Source: a bacterium UBP2_UBA2255
Lineage (GTDB): Bacteria; Edwardsbacteria; AC1; EtOH8
DNA: 64,000 nt
Reading direction: 5' to 3'
NCBI GenBank assembly: GCA_002347565.1
Contig: DDXR01000076.1
Location: 36,626 to 100,625, forward strand
Shown here: positions 52,484-60,999 of the stretch, piece after piece
How the letters are laid out: each line of letters starts with the position of its first letter
Numbering within the stretch: the first letter of the stretch is position 1
Position numbers and translations under genes: made by a program
Notes under the pieces: model-generated
Databases searched by the model: none
The model's input: only the letters and a program-made list of their open reading frames with translations
Told to the model about the DNA's origin: nothing

Positions 52484-53938
52484 TCAACCCACATGCCGCA
52501 GCGCCCAGGCTAGCGCCTCGTCCAGCATCTCCTGCGGCGGCGGCGCGATCAACCCGCTGCTGGAGAGCAGGTCCAGCGCCTCGCGCGCCGCCGCCGCGTC
52601 CCGCGCCGTCATGCGGCCCGCCTCGCCGGCTGGCAGCGTCCTGCGGGCGTGCCCCTCGGCGGCAGACTGCGCCGCCACGGCTTCCGCCACCAGCGGCGCG
52701 GCCGTTGGATCTTCCAGCGCCGGCAGGATCCGTTGCGGCGCCAGCCCCTGCCGGGCCGCCAGCCCGTGCAGCGCCCCGGCCGCGGCGATCGCCATGCCGT
52801 CGCTGATGGTGCGGGACCGCGCCAGCAGCGCGCCCTTGAGAATGCCCGGAAAGGCCAGGGCATTGTTGACCTGGTTGGGGAAATCTCCGCGGCCGGTGGC
52901 GACGATCAGCGCGCCGGCCCCAACGGCAGCGTGGGGGTAGATCTCCGGCACCGGATTGGCGCAGGCGAACACGGCCGCCCCCGGCGCCATCCTGCGGATC
53001 ATTTCCGGCAGCGCGGGATTCGGCCCCGGCGCCGAGGCGCAGACCAGCGCGTCCGCCCCGGCCAGGGCCGTGCCCAGGTCCCGGACCCGGCCCGGGTTCG
53101 TCACCCGGCACAGCTCCCAGACCGGCAGGTACCGGGGATCGTCTCGGTAGTCGGCCCGTTCGTCGGACAGCGCTCCGGTGGCGTCGAACAGCGCGATCCC
53201 CGCGGGATCGGCTCCCGCCGCGATCGCCAGCCGGGCCGAAGCGGTGTTGGCCGCGCCCGCGCCCAGGAACACGATCCGGACGCGCTCCAGCCGCTTGCCG
53301 GCCACCGCCAGCGCGCCCAGCAGTCCCGCCAGGACGACGCAGGCCGTCCCCTGGGCGTCGTCGTGCCACACCGGGATGCCGCACGAGTCGCGCAACGCGT
53401 CCAGGATTGCGTAGCAGTTCGGCTGGGAGATGTCCTCCAGGTTGACCGCGCCAAAGCTGTGGCGGCATCGCCGGACGAGCTCGATGACGGCGGCGGGGTC
53501 GTTGCGCCCGTCGGCGCCGCGGCTGTCCACGCACAGCGGCACGGCATCGATGCCGGCCAGGTATTTCATCAGGAAGGCCTTGCCCTCCATCACCCCCAGC
53601 GCGCCGGCCGGGGTGACGTCCCCGTCGCCCAGCACCCTGGTGCCGTCGCTGACCACGGCCACCAGGTTGCCGCGGCCGGACAGCTCGAACGACGAGTCCT
53701 GGTCGTCGCGGATTGCCGTGGAGACCGCCGAAACGCCCGGCGTGTACCAGACGTCCAGCCAGCCGGCCGCGGGGACCGGCGCCCGGGGCAGGGTCTGGAT
53801 CTTTCCTCCGTAGAAACGGTGCGCCGCCAGCGCCAGCCGTTGCAGCAGCAGCGTTTTGGCCCGGGCCGCCCGCTCGGGATCGAGGCCGGCCGGGAGGCAG
53901 GCCTCGAGGTTGCTCAGGTCGGCGGACAGATTGCCCAT
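52484..53938 (-). CDS. Malic enzyme (malate dehydrogenase, decarboxylating)
   Basis: 484 residues with the family signature motifs: 'VWYTPGVSAVSTAIRD', 'AVVSDGTRVLGDGDVTP', 'VMEGKAFLMKYLAGIDAVPLCVDS', 'AVNLEDISQPNCYAIL', 'VWHDDAQGTACVVLAG' and a Rossmann fold 'VFLGAGAANTASARL'. It oxidatively decarboxylates malate to pyruvate with NAD(P)+; cofactor preference is not clear from sequence. It lacks the C-terminal phosphotransacetylase-like domain of larger enzymes. It may feed succinyl-CoA/malate pools connected to the methylmalonyl-CoA pathway elsewhere in the window. Confidence 0.93.
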   Translation of the reverse strand: MGNLSADLSNLEACLPAGLDPERAARAKTLLLQRLALAAHRFYGGKIQTLPRAPVPAAGWLDVWYTPGVSAVSTAIRDDQDSSFELSGRGNLVAVVSDGTRVLGDGDVTPAGALGVMEGKAFLMKYLAGIDAVPLCVDSRGADGRNDPAAVIELVRRCRHSFGAVNLEDISQPNCYAILDALRDSCGIPVWHDDAQGTACVVLAGLLGALAVAGKRLERVRIVFLGAGAANTASARLAIAAGADPAGIALFDATGALSDERADYRDDPRYLPVWELCRVTNPGRVRDLGTALAGADALVCASAPGPNPALPEMIRRMAPGAAVFACANPVPEIYPHAAVGAGALIVATGRGDFPNQVNNALAFPGILKGALLARSRTISDGMAIAAAGALHGLAARQGLAPQRILPALEDPTAAPLVAEAVAAQSAAEGHARRTLPAGEAGRMTARDAAAAREALDLLSSSGLIAPPPQEMLDEALAWALRHVG

Positions 53939-53995
53939 CGTCGTCGTTGCGCTTTCGGTTCAGCAGGCGGGCGGTCGCGGCCGGCGTTTATCGCC

Positions 53996-54024
53996 TTGAC
54001 AGCCGCACGTCCGTGGGATATAAT
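53996..54024 (+). promoter_or_regulatory. Promoter of the tRNA pair
   Basis: Exact consensus TTGACA (53996-54001), 17-base spacer, TATAAT (54019-54024), 15 bases before tRNA-Pro. Confidence 0.8.
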
Positions 54025-54039
54025 ATCGGGCGTCGTGTC

Positions 54040-54115
54040 CGGGGCGTGGCGCAGTTGGTAGCGCGCTTGCTTTGGGAGCAAGAAGCCCCCAGTTCGAGTC
54101 TGGGCGCCCCGACCA
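54040..54115 (+). tRNA. tRNA-Pro (TGG anticodon)
   Basis: 76 bases. Acceptor stem CGGGGCG pairs with CGCCCCG before A-CCA; the anticodon loop TTTGGGA in a CTTGC/GCAAG stem gives anticodon TGG; the T-arm is CCCAG-TTCGAGT-CTGGG. The CCA end is encoded. Confidence 0.95.
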
Positions 54116-54192
54116 GCGATGATCGCGCACCGCGGAGACCGCAGCGGGTTGGCCACTTCATCCCCTTGCGCCCCGGTGTTCCACGGCACCAC

Positions 54193-54269
54193 GCGCCTGT
54201 AGCTCAGGTGGATAGAGCATCTGCCTTCTAAGCAGATGGTCACAGGTTCGAGTCCTGTCAGGCGTGCCA
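54193..54269 (+). tRNA. tRNA-Arg (TCT anticodon)
   Basis: 77 bases. Acceptor GCGCCTG pairs with CAGGCGT (one G-U), the anticodon loop CTTCTAA in a TCTGC/GCAGA stem gives anticodon TCT, and the T-arm is ACAGG-TTCGAGT-CCTGT. CCA is encoded. It shares the promoter and terminator with tRNA-Pro; no attachment-site duplication was seen nearby. Confidence 0.95.
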
Positions 54270-54274
54270 GCGTC

Positions 54275-54303
54275 AAACGGCAGAGGATGGGCCTCTGCCG
54301 TTT
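54275..54303 (+). terminator. Terminator after tRNA-Arg
   Basis: AAACGGCAGAGG pairs with CCTCTGCCGTTT (perfect 12 bp) around ATGGG, directly after the tRNA. It also lies at the end of the convergent LiaF-like gene. Confidence 0.75.
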
Positions 54304-54322
54304 CATCGGTCCCCGGCCGCGC

Positions 54323-54862
54323 CTACCGCTTGAGGACGAACCTGGTCTCGCCGAAGACGGTCGAGGCGTCGACCTGCAGGTAGGCCTTGGTGTCCTCGGT
54401 CAGGCTGTCGGTCTTGAACGCGTACTCGCCGAACGAGATCACGTTGCCGTCCGGCAGGCGGGCCGCGGCGAAAGCCGACGTGACCCTGACCTTGCAGGGC
54501 ACGGACGGATCGAGGGTGACGGTGCTGTTGCCGAAGACGGTGCTGATCTCGACCCTCCTGACGGCGCCGGCGGGCCTGATCCCGGTCAGGTCGATGTTGC
54601 TCTGGCCGAACACCACGCTGTACTGGTTGTGCGTCCCGTCGGCGGTGATGTCCCTGTCCTCGAACACCGCGGCGTTCCGCCCCCGGTGGCGGAAATTCAT
54701 GCCGGTCAACAGGCTGATGCCCCAGAAGATCAGGAACAGCGCGAACAGGATGCGGAACACCGGGATCTTGATCCCCAGCACGATGTTGAGGACCATCACC
54801 GCGCCCACCAGGATCAGGAACACGCCCCAAAAAACGCCGGAAAAGATGAAACCCATCCTCAT
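54323..54862 (-). CDS. LiaF-like membrane protein (cell-wall stress type)
   Basis: 179 residues. The start at 54862 follows GGAGGAGG. Two or three membrane helices lie in residues 1-55 ('FSGVFWGVFLILVGAVMVLNIVLG', 'FRILFALFLIFWGISLL'), then a beta-rich toastrack-like domain ('YSVVFGQSNIDLTGI', 'RRVEISTVFGNSTVTLDPSVPCKVRVTSAFAAARLPDG', 'YLQVDASTVFGETRFVLKR') as in the C-terminal part of LiaF/DUF2154. Such proteins modulate envelope-stress signalling in Gram-positives; here the role is unknown and no LiaRS pair is adjacent. Confidence 0.75.
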   Translation of the reverse strand: MRMGFIFSGVFWGVFLILVGAVMVLNIVLGIKIPVFRILFALFLIFWGISLLTGMNFRHRGRNAAVFEDRDITADGTHNQYSVVFGQSNIDLTGIRPAGAVRRVEISTVFGNSTVTLDPSVPCKVRVTSAFAAARLPDGNVISFGEYAFKTDSLTEDTKAYLQVDASTVFGETRFVLKR

Positions 54863-54956
54863 GGCCTCCTCCCGTACAATGTTGCCGTCGCACCAGTATC
54901 GACGGGCAGTATTGTACGAAATCCCGGTGCCGATGTCAACCGGCATCTCTTTGCTC

Positions 54957-54985
54957 TTGACTTTTCACGCGGGGTCTGCTTTAAC
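54957..54985 (+). promoter_or_regulatory. Promoter of the TPR gene
   Basis: TTGACT (54957-54962), 17-base spacer, TTTAAC (54980-54985), about 50 bases before the ATG at 55033. The -10 match is moderate. Confidence 0.45.
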
Positions 54986-55032
54986 AACAGCTCGCCCCCG
55001 TGCTTCCGCCCGCAGCCAACAAATCGAGGATC

Positions 55033-56424
55033 ATGAGCGTCCCATCAAATAGCGACCCGGCGGAACTCCCGCAGCTCCAGGAACGCTATGAGCGCAGCGC
55101 GGCCGGGCCGGAAAAGCTGGCCGCGGGGCTGGTCCTGGCCGCGTCCCTGGCCGAGCACGCCCGGTATGTCGAGGCGATCCACATCCTCAACGACGTCACC
55201 GCGCAGGCCGCCGGCCCCGGGGAGCGCGCCAAGGTGCTGCGGCAGCTGGGATGGGTCCACCTCCGGCTGAGCGAGTACGACCGCGCCTACCAGCTGCTGG
55301 GCGAGGCGCTGGCGCTGCTGAGCGTCCGCAACACCCTGGACCTGTTCCAGGTCTACTATGACATCGCCTGGATGTTCTACCGCCAAGGCTACCTGGAGAA
55401 CTCCCGCAACTACTGCGACGGCGCTCAGCTGGTGCTGCAGAACCTGGTCGACGCGCCCCCGGAGGGCGCCGAGCGCGCCCGCATCGAGCTGCTCCACATC
55501 AAGGCGCTGATCGACGCCGCCGCCGGCGAGCACGACGCGGCGGCGGTGATCCTGCAGACCGAGATCGAGGCCCACCGCCGTTCCGGAGACAACTACCGGC
55601 TGGCCGGCGCCTACAACAAGCTGGCCAGCGTGTCGCTGGCCCGCGGCGATGTCGCCGCCGCGCTGGCCAACCAGCAGCAGGCCCACGAGGTGGCGCAGCG
55701 CTGCGACGAGGGGTTCCGCCTGGCCCTGTCGCACAAGAACTACGGCGACATCTTCTTCATCATCGGCGACCTCGACCGGTCGCTTGAGCACTACCAGAGA
55801 TCCCTACAGCTGGCCGCTGCCATCCACAACCGGCTGGGCGAGGTGTTCTCTGTCGGCGGCATCGCCAAGGTGCTGTGCGCCCGGGGCGAGTGCGCCCAGG
55901 CGCTGGAGCAGTCCACCAAGGCGCTGGCCACCGCCCATGACCTGGACAACAAGGATCGCGAGACCTGCCTGCTGGTCGACCTGGCCGAGCTCCACAACCG
56001 CTGCCAGCACCCCGACGACGCGCTGGCGTGCCTGGAGCGGGCCGAGCGGATCGAGAAGGCCCGTGGGCTGGGCGTCTCGCCGCGGCACGTCCTGGCCCGG
56101 GCCCGGGCGCTGCTGGCCGGCGGCGCTCCGCAGGCGGTCGAGCAGGCCTGCGCCGCCGTGGGCGGACTGCTGGCATCGCCGATCAAGATCGACGACGAGG
56201 AGATGATCTCCGTCCCCGAGCTCCAAATCGACGCCCATGCGCTGATGGCCCAGGCGCTGCTGCGGCAGGGCCAGCGCGGCCCCGCCGCCGAGGAGGCGGC
56301 CAAGGCGGCCGCGCTGGTCGACGCCTTCTGCGCCCGGCTGGACGAGCCGCTGCGCCCGCTGTTCCGGGCCCGGCCCCAGATCGCCGCGGTGGCCGAGCTG
56401 CAGCGGCAGCTGGCCGCCGCCTGA
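55033..56424 (+). CDS. TPR-repeat protein
   Basis: 463 residues. Nine or more tetratricopeptide-like helical pairs ('AKVLRQLGWVHLRLSEYDRAYQLLGEAL', 'LAGAYNKLASVSLARGDVAAALANQQQAHEV', 'ALSHKNYGDIFFIIGDLDRSLEHYQRSLQLA') fill the protein, with no signal peptide or enzymatic domain. It is probably a cytoplasmic scaffold for protein interactions. The start at 55033 follows GAGG; a GTG 11 codons earlier is possible. The peptidase gene follows 29 bases later on the same strand. Confidence 0.8.
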   Translation: MSVPSNSDPAELPQLQERYERSAAGPEKLAAGLVLAASLAEHARYVEAIHILNDVTAQAAGPGERAKVLRQLGWVHLRLSEYDRAYQLLGEALALLSVRNTLDLFQVYYDIAWMFYRQGYLENSRNYCDGAQLVLQNLVDAPPEGAERARIELLHIKALIDAAAGEHDAAAVILQTEIEAHRRSGDNYRLAGAYNKLASVSLARGDVAAALANQQQAHEVAQRCDEGFRLALSHKNYGDIFFIIGDLDRSLEHYQRSLQLAAAIHNRLGEVFSVGGIAKVLCARGECAQALEQSTKALATAHDLDNKDRETCLLVDLAELHNRCQHPDDALACLERAERIEKARGLGVSPRHVLARARALLAGGAPQAVEQACAAVGGLLASPIKIDDEEMISVPELQIDAHALMAQALLRQGQRGPAAEEAAKAAALVDAFCARLDEPLRPLFRARPQIAAVAELQRQLAAA

Positions 56425-56453
56425 CGCGGCCCGCAAAACACTCACGAGGACCG

Positions 56454-57710
56454 ATGAAGCACCGTTACCCGCCCGCCGCTTTCTTCGCCCGCAACCGCGA
56501 GGCTTTCATCGGGCAGATGGCGCCCGGCAGCGCCGCACTGTTCCGCGCCCCGGACCCGGCCCGCAAGAACGCCGACGAATCCCATCCCTACGAGCCGGAC
56601 AGCGGCTTCTTCTACCTGACCGGCATCGAGGCCCCGCTCTCGGCACTGCTGCTGCACCCCGGCAGCCAGCGGTCGAAGCAGACGCTGTTCATCGAGAAGG
56701 CGGACCCCCGGATCGAGCAGTGGACCGGCAGGCGGATGACCGCCGACGAGGCCAAGGCCCGCAGCGGCGCCGACTCGGTCGGCTTCATCGACCAGCTGGA
56801 ACAGGCCCTGGCCTTGGCGCTGGGCGCGGTCGAGGCCCTCTACATCTCCTACCCTGCGGTGGCGCTGGATGCGCCGCTGCCGGCCGAGCTGCAGTTCGTG
56901 AACCGGGTCCGGGAGCGCTTCCCGCACCTGCGGATCGTCCGGGCCGACCCCCTGATCGCCGCGCAGCGGGCGGTCAAGGCGCCGGAGGAACTCGGCCTGC
57001 TGCGGGAGGCGGTGCGGATCACCGGCGCGGGGCTGGCCGCGGCCATGCGGGCCGCCGGGCCGGGCGTCCACGAGTTCGAGCTGCAAGCGATCATCGAGAG
57101 GACCTACCGGGACCTGCGGTCGGAGGACGTCGGCTTCCGGACCATCGTGGCATCGGGGGCCAACGCCTGCACCCTGCACTACGAGGCCAACGACTGCCCG
57201 ATCGCCGACGGGGCGCTGGTGCTGGTCGACACCGGCGCCGACTACTGCCACTACACCGCCGACATTACCCGCACCTTCCCGGCCGGCGGGACGTTCTCGC
57301 CGCGGCAGCGCGAAGTCTACCAGAAGGTGCTGGATGCGCAGCAGCGGACAATCGCGCTGGTCAGGCCCGGGACGACGCTGGCCGAGCTGAACAAGCGGAC
57401 GAGGGAGATGCTGGTCGAGGCCTGCAAGTCGATCGGCTTGGCCAAGGAGAAGTACGAGGAGTACTACACCCACATCCCGCACGGCGTCAGCCACCACCTG
57501 GGGCTGGACGCCCACGACGTCATCGACCTGCGGGACGGCCCGCTGGCGCCCGGGAACGTGATCACGGTCGAGCCCGGCCTGTACATCCCGGCCGAGGGCC
57601 TGGGCGTGCGGATCGAGGACGACGTGCTGGTGACCGAAACCGGCTGCGAGGTTCTGTCCAAGGGCATTCCCAAGGAGGTTGACGAGATCGAAGCGCTGAT
57701 GAAGAAATGA
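56454..57710 (+). CDS. pepP: Xaa-Pro aminopeptidase (M24B)
   Basis: 418 residues. N-terminal PepP-type domain ('SHPYEPDSGFFYLTGIEAPLSALLL') and C-terminal pita-bread domain with the two-metal ligands D259 ('LVLVDTGADY'), D270 ('TADITRTFP'), the His in 'GVSHHLGLDAHD', and the two Glu in 'ITVEPGLYIP' and 'VRIEDDVLVT'. It removes N-terminal residues that precede proline. The start at 56454 follows GAGGA and begins the domain; the long open frame upstream overlaps the TPR gene. It is probably cytoplasmic. Confidence 0.95.
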   Translation: MKHRYPPAAFFARNREAFIGQMAPGSAALFRAPDPARKNADESHPYEPDSGFFYLTGIEAPLSALLLHPGSQRSKQTLFIEKADPRIEQWTGRRMTADEAKARSGADSVGFIDQLEQALALALGAVEALYISYPAVALDAPLPAELQFVNRVRERFPHLRIVRADPLIAAQRAVKAPEELGLLREAVRITGAGLAAAMRAAGPGVHEFELQAIIERTYRDLRSEDVGFRTIVASGANACTLHYEANDCPIADGALVLVDTGADYCHYTADITRTFPAGGTFSPRQREVYQKVLDAQQRTIALVRPGTTLAELNKRTREMLVEACKSIGLAKEKYEEYYTHIPHGVSHHLGLDAHDVIDLRDGPLAPGNVITVEPGLYIPAEGLGVRIEDDVLVTETGCEVLSKGIPKEVDEIEALMKK

Positions 57711-57939
57711 CCGGTCATCTTTTCCCCTGTTGCTTTCTTGTAACCAAGAAAGTAACCAGAGAAGTTCCGGGGTCTTTCAACTTTCCGTGATACCGAACCG
57801 TTCGTTCAGCTCATTTTGGATCATCGCATATATTTCTTCATCATCGCCTCTCAGGCCGGCGAAAGCCCCCGGACCCGCTGCGTTCGGTCAACGCTTGGCC
57901 CTGACCATCACGCAGTAGGGCGGGATCAGCTATCGGCAC
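57711..57939. other. Intergenic stretch with a hairpin
   Basis: About 230 bases without a supported gene before the tmRNA promoter. GTTGCTTTCTTG pairs with CAAGAAAGTAAC (57729-57756, loop TAAC), a 12-base stem that could end the pepP transcript. On the minus strand 57880-57780 short reading frames ('GDDEEIYAMIQNELNERFG') look like a possible gene remnant, but too little remains to name it. Confidence 0.4.
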
Positions 57940-57968
57940 TTGAAATATCACCGGGAAATGGTTATACT
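57940..57968 (+). promoter_or_regulatory. Promoter of ssrA
   Basis: TTGAAA (57940-57945), 17-base spacer, TATACT (57963-57968), about 70 bases upstream of the mature tmRNA 5' end. Confidence 0.65.
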
Positions 57969-57986
57969 TACTTTGCTTCTCAGTTT

Positions 57987-58026
57987 CCCTCTCCGCACCG
58001 GGGAGGGAACAAAGGGAGGGGTCAAC
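57987..58026. repeat. CCCTCCCC-type palindromic repeat, copy 3 (diverged)
   Basis: CCCTCTCCGCACCGGGGAGGG then AAGGGAGGGGTCAAC matches the right half of copy 2 (18249-18296) with changes. It lies in the tmRNA precursor leader between the promoter and the mature 5' end. Confidence 0.6.
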
Positions 58027-58037
58027 ATCAATATCAA

Positions 58038-58390
58038 GGGGGCGACAGGTTTCGACGGCTAAGCAGGGGTTCGGGTGGCATGCCGAGAACGCCAGAGGGC
58101 TCGTTAAAATGCTGGCAAGCCAAGTAACTGGCTCGTATAATTACGCCCTGGCGGCTTAAGATAGCTGCCATGCCGCTGTAGGTCTCCGCCCATCGGGCTT
58201 ATAGACGGCACCGTTTAGATAGGCTGGTCCGGTCCTTGGCCCCAGGGGGCCGGACGAGATTCATGGGGATGCTCCGGGCGGGACCGTGTTTATGCGGGCC
58301 CGGCCGGATAAGACAAAACATAGACTAAGCATGTAGAGGCCTGGGCTGCTCCTTTTCCGGACGCGGGTTCAAATCCCGCCGCCTCCACCA
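58038..58390 (+). ncRNA. ssrA: Transfer-messenger RNA
   Basis: 353 bases. The 5' end GGGGGCGACAGG...TTTCGACGG and the 3' tRNA-like end with T-arm GCGGG-TTCAAAT-CCCGC and CGCCTCC-ACCA are diagnostic; acceptor halves pair with one G-U. The tag reading frame runs 58115-58159 and encodes ASQVTGSYNYALAA, giving a tag of A plus these 14 residues that ends in the usual ALAA degradation signal. It rescues ribosomes stalled on broken mRNAs together with SmpB, which is not in the window. Confidence 0.97.
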
Positions 58391-58394
58391 ATAC

Positions 58395-58423
58395 GACAGC
58401 CGGCCGCGCAGCGGCCGGCTGTC
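58395..58423 (+). terminator. Terminator hairpin after ssrA
   Basis: GACAGCCGGCCGC pairs perfectly with GCGGCCGGCTGTC around GCA, five bases after the tmRNA. No U-tract follows. Confidence 0.7.
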
Positions 58424-58436
58424 ATCGCCGGGAACG

Positions 58437-58474
58437 TTAAAGGGGCCGTCCTGTTTCCAGGACGGCCCCTTTAA
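58437..58474. terminator. Hairpin between ssrA and the sigma-factor gene
   Basis: A perfect 17-bp stem TTAAAGGGGCCGTCCTG with loop TTTC. It lies about 100 bases after the sigma-factor stop on the minus strand and can serve transcripts from both sides. Confidence 0.6.
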
Positions 58475-58535
58475 CTGGATTCCCGTTCCCCGCTTTCGCG
58501 ACGATAGGCTTCACGGGAATGATCTGCCAGCACAA

Positions 58536-58563
58536 CCTCCGCGTCTCCGTGCTTCTGTGGCAA
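58536..58563. repeat. CTCCGTG-type dispersed repeat, copy 3
   Basis: CCTCCGCGTCTCCGTGCTTC followed by TGTGGCAA lies just after the sigma-factor stop. Confidence 0.5.
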
Positions 58564-58570
58564 ATGGTTG

Positions 58571-59467
58571 TCAGCTCAGGTACGCCTTCAGCCTGCCCGT
58601 CTCCTGCGCGATCCGCAGCTTCTTCAGCGCCCGCTCCTTGAGCTGCCGCACCCGCTCGCGCGAGATGGACAGCGCCTTGCCGATCGAGTCCAGCGTGCCC
58701 TCGTCGTCGCCCTCCAGGCCGTAGTAGAGCTTCAGCACCTTCTCCTCGCGCGGGGTCAGCACCGCCAGCGCCAGCTTCAGGTCGCGCGACAGCGTCTTGC
58801 CCTTCAGCGCCTCCTCGGGGGAGGCCACCGCCGTGTCCTCCAGCACCTGGGACAGGCTCTTGTCCTCGCCGTCCGCGGACTGCCGGTCCAGCGACACCTC
58901 GTTGGAGCTGTAGCCAAGCAGCTCGGCCACCTCGGCGGCCGGCAGCTTGGCCGCCTTGGCGATCTGCGACAGGTTGGGCTTCTGGCGCGGATTGTCGGGG
59001 TCGTTCTGCAGCCGCCGCACCGCCTTGTTGATCCGGGTCAGCTGATCGATGCGGTTCATCGGCAGGCGGATCGTCCGCGTGCCCTCGGCGATGGCCTTGA
59101 GGATGGCCTGGCGGATCCACCACACCGCGTAGGTGTTGAAGCGGTAGCCGCGGCTGGCGTCGAACCGCTGCACCGCTTTCATCAGCCCGACGTTGCCCTC
59201 GTTGATCAGGTCGACCAGCGACAGGCCGCGGCCCTGGAACTCCTTGGCCACCGAGACCACGAACCGCAGGTTGCACTCGGCCAGCCGGTCGATGGCCCGC
59301 TGGTCGCCGCCCTTGGCGCGCAGCGCCAGGTCCAGCTCCTGCCGCTCGGTAAGGACTGGCATCCGGCTTATTTCGCGCAGGTAGATGTCCAGCGAAGGGT
59401 CGTCGTGGGAGGACGGCTGCGCGGGCCGGTCCAGCGTCATGGTGTCCTGCTCGAGTTCGTCGTACAT
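58571..59467 (-). CDS. RpoD-family sigma factor (short, lacking region 1.1)
   Basis: 298 residues. Region 1.2 'DPSLDIYLREISRMPVLTERQE', region 2 'NLRFVVSVAKEFQGRGLSLVDLINEGNVGLMKAVQRFDASRGYRFNTYAVWWIRQAI', region 3 and region 4 'LTPREEKVLKLYYGLEGDDEGTLDSIGKALSISRERVRQLKERALKKLR' are all present. The size fits a SigA/RpoD-type primary or RpoS-like group 2 sigma. The near-consensus TTGAC/TATAAT promoters in this window fit its class. It lies 32 bases after htrA on the same strand. No region 1.1 is present. Confidence 0.93.
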   Translation of the reverse strand: MYDELEQDTMTLDRPAQPSSHDDPSLDIYLREISRMPVLTERQELDLALRAKGGDQRAIDRLAECNLRFVVSVAKEFQGRGLSLVDLINEGNVGLMKAVQRFDASRGYRFNTYAVWWIRQAILKAIAEGTRTIRLPMNRIDQLTRINKAVRRLQNDPDNPRQKPNLSQIAKAAKLPAAEVAELLGYSSNEVSLDRQSADGEDKSLSQVLEDTAVASPEEALKGKTLSRDLKLALAVLTPREEKVLKLYYGLEGDDEGTLDSIGKALSISRERVRQLKERALKKLRIAQETGRLKAYLS

Positions 59468-59499
59468 GGCCGTATCCTGGTTCGGGTTCTGGGCGCCCG

Positions 59500-60999
59500 C
59501 TATTTCGCCGGCTTGACCGCCACGAAATACATGGCGTCGCCCCGCTTGATCAGGAACACCCGGGGCCGGCCGCCGGCCGCCGCCTGGGCCGCGGCCTGGT
59601 AGTCGTCGACGCCCCGGATCGCCCGGTCGTCAATCTTCCTGATGACATCACCGGCCCGCAGCCCGGCCTCGTCCGCCGGGGAGCCCGGCTCGATGTCGCG
59701 GATGACCACTCCCTGCCGCTCCCGGATGCCCATCTGCTGGGCCTCGGGCGAATTGACGGCCAGCACCCTGCGGATGCCCAGCCACGGCCTGTCGTCCCTG
59801 GGGGCGGCTGGACGGGCCGCGGTCTCATCCGGCAGCTCGCCGATGGCGGCCTTGAGCCTGATCTCCTTCCTGTCGCGGATCACCACCAGCTCCACCTTGG
59901 CGCCGACACCGGTCTCGGCCACCATCTGGCGGAACTTGTCGACGCCGGCCACCGGCTTGCCGTCGAACCTGACGATGACATCGCCCTGCTCCAGCCCGGC
60001 CCGGCTGGCCGGCGTCTCCTCCTGGACCGTGGCCACGATCACCCCGGCGGCGCCGCCCTTGAGCCCCAGCCCCTCGGCCAGCTCCCGGGTCACCTCCTGG
60101 GGCACGACCCCCAGGTAGCCCCGCACCACCTTCCCCTTGTCGATCAGCTGGTCGGCCACCCGGCGGGCCATGTTGATGGGGATGGCAAAGCCGATTCCCT
60201 GCCCGGCCGGGTTGATGGCGGTGTTGATGCCGATCACCTCTCCCCGGATGTTGACCAGCGGCCCGCCGGAGTTGCCGTAGTTGATGGCGGCGTCGGTCTG
60301 GATGAAATCCTGGTACATCGGGCCGCCGCCGCCGATCGGCAGGCCGGAGCGCCCCTTGTAGGAAATGATGCCTTGGGTGACGGTGCGCTCCAGCCCGAAG
60401 GGGTTGCCGATGGCGATGGCGTAGTCGCCGACCTCCATGTCGTCCGAATTGCCCAGCGGGGCGACCTCGGCCTCGGACAATCCGCCCTTGAGGCTCTGGA
60501 GCCGGATCACGGCCACATCGGTGCGGGGGTCGGTGCCGATCACCTCGGCGGTCAGCTCGCGCTTGTCGGACAGCGTCACCGTCAGCTCGCCGCCCCCGGC
60601 CACGACGTGGTTGTTGGTCAAAATCAGGCCCGCACGGTCGATGATGAAGCCCGAACCCTGGCCCTCCTGCACCCGCTGCTGGCGGGGCGCCTGCTGGCGG
60701 GGCTGTTCGCCGAAGAAATCGCGGAAGAAGTCGTCGAACGGACCGAAGTGCTGGGCGCCGGGCACGTCGACCAGCTTCTTGGAGCGGATGTTGACCACCG
60801 CCGGCGCCACCTTCTTGGCCACGGACACGAACGGGCTCCTGCCGTCCGCGGCCGGCGGCGGGACTGAACCGGTGTCGGCCCGCCCGCAGGCCGTCCAGTT
60901 GAAGCCCGAGGCGATGATGATGCCGGCCAGCAGGCACAGCGGCCCGACCGCCAGGGCGCGCCGGTTCTCAATCCAGAACGTCTTGATCCGGTTCTTCAT
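59500..60999 (-). CDS. DegP/HtrA-family periplasmic serine protease
   Basis: 499 residues. A membrane anchor or signal (about 14-32), then the trypsin-like domain with the triad H131 ('LTNNHVVAG'), D161 ('RTDVAVIRL') and S244 ('YGNSGGPLV'), then two PDZ domains ('GYLGVVPQEV...GLKGGAAGVIVATV' and 'PWLGIRRVLAV...GVVIRDIEPGSPADEAGLRAGDVI'). It degrades or holds misfolded envelope proteins. The N-terminal 32 bases overlap the 3' end of the hspR gene, so the two are translated from one transcript and probably controlled by HspR. Confidence 0.96.
   Translation of the reverse strand: MKNRIKTFWIENRRALAVGPLCLLAGIIIASGFNWTACGRADTGSVPPPAADGRSPFVSVAKKVAPAVVNIRSKKLVDVPGAQHFGPFDDFFRDFFGEQPRQQAPRQQRVQEGQGSGFIIDRAGLILTNNHVVAGGGELTVTLSDKRELTAEVIGTDPRTDVAVIRLQSLKGGLSEAEVAPLGNSDDMEVGDYAIAIGNPFGLERTVTQGIISYKGRSGLPIGGGGPMYQDFIQTDAAINYGNSGGPLVNIRGEVIGINTAINPAGQGIGFAIPINMARRVADQLIDKGKVVRGYLGVVPQEVTRELAEGLGLKGGAAGVIVATVQEETPASRAGLEQGDVIVRFDGKPVAGVDKFRQMVAETGVGAKVELVVIRDRKEIRLKAAIGELPDETAARPAAPRDDRPWLGIRRVLAVNSPEAQQMGIRERQGVVIRDIEPGSPADEAGLRAGDVIRKIDDRAIRGVDDYQAAAQAAAGGRPRVFLIKRGDAMYFVAVKPAK

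Noticed and set aside
54040..54269. tRNA genes as island attachment sites
   Set aside because: No integrase gene and no repeated tRNA 3' end were seen; the flanking genes are ordinary.
57780..57900. Small minus-strand gene between pepP and ssrA
   Set aside because: Only short fragments without start, ribosome site or recognisable family; treated as possible remnant, not as a gene.
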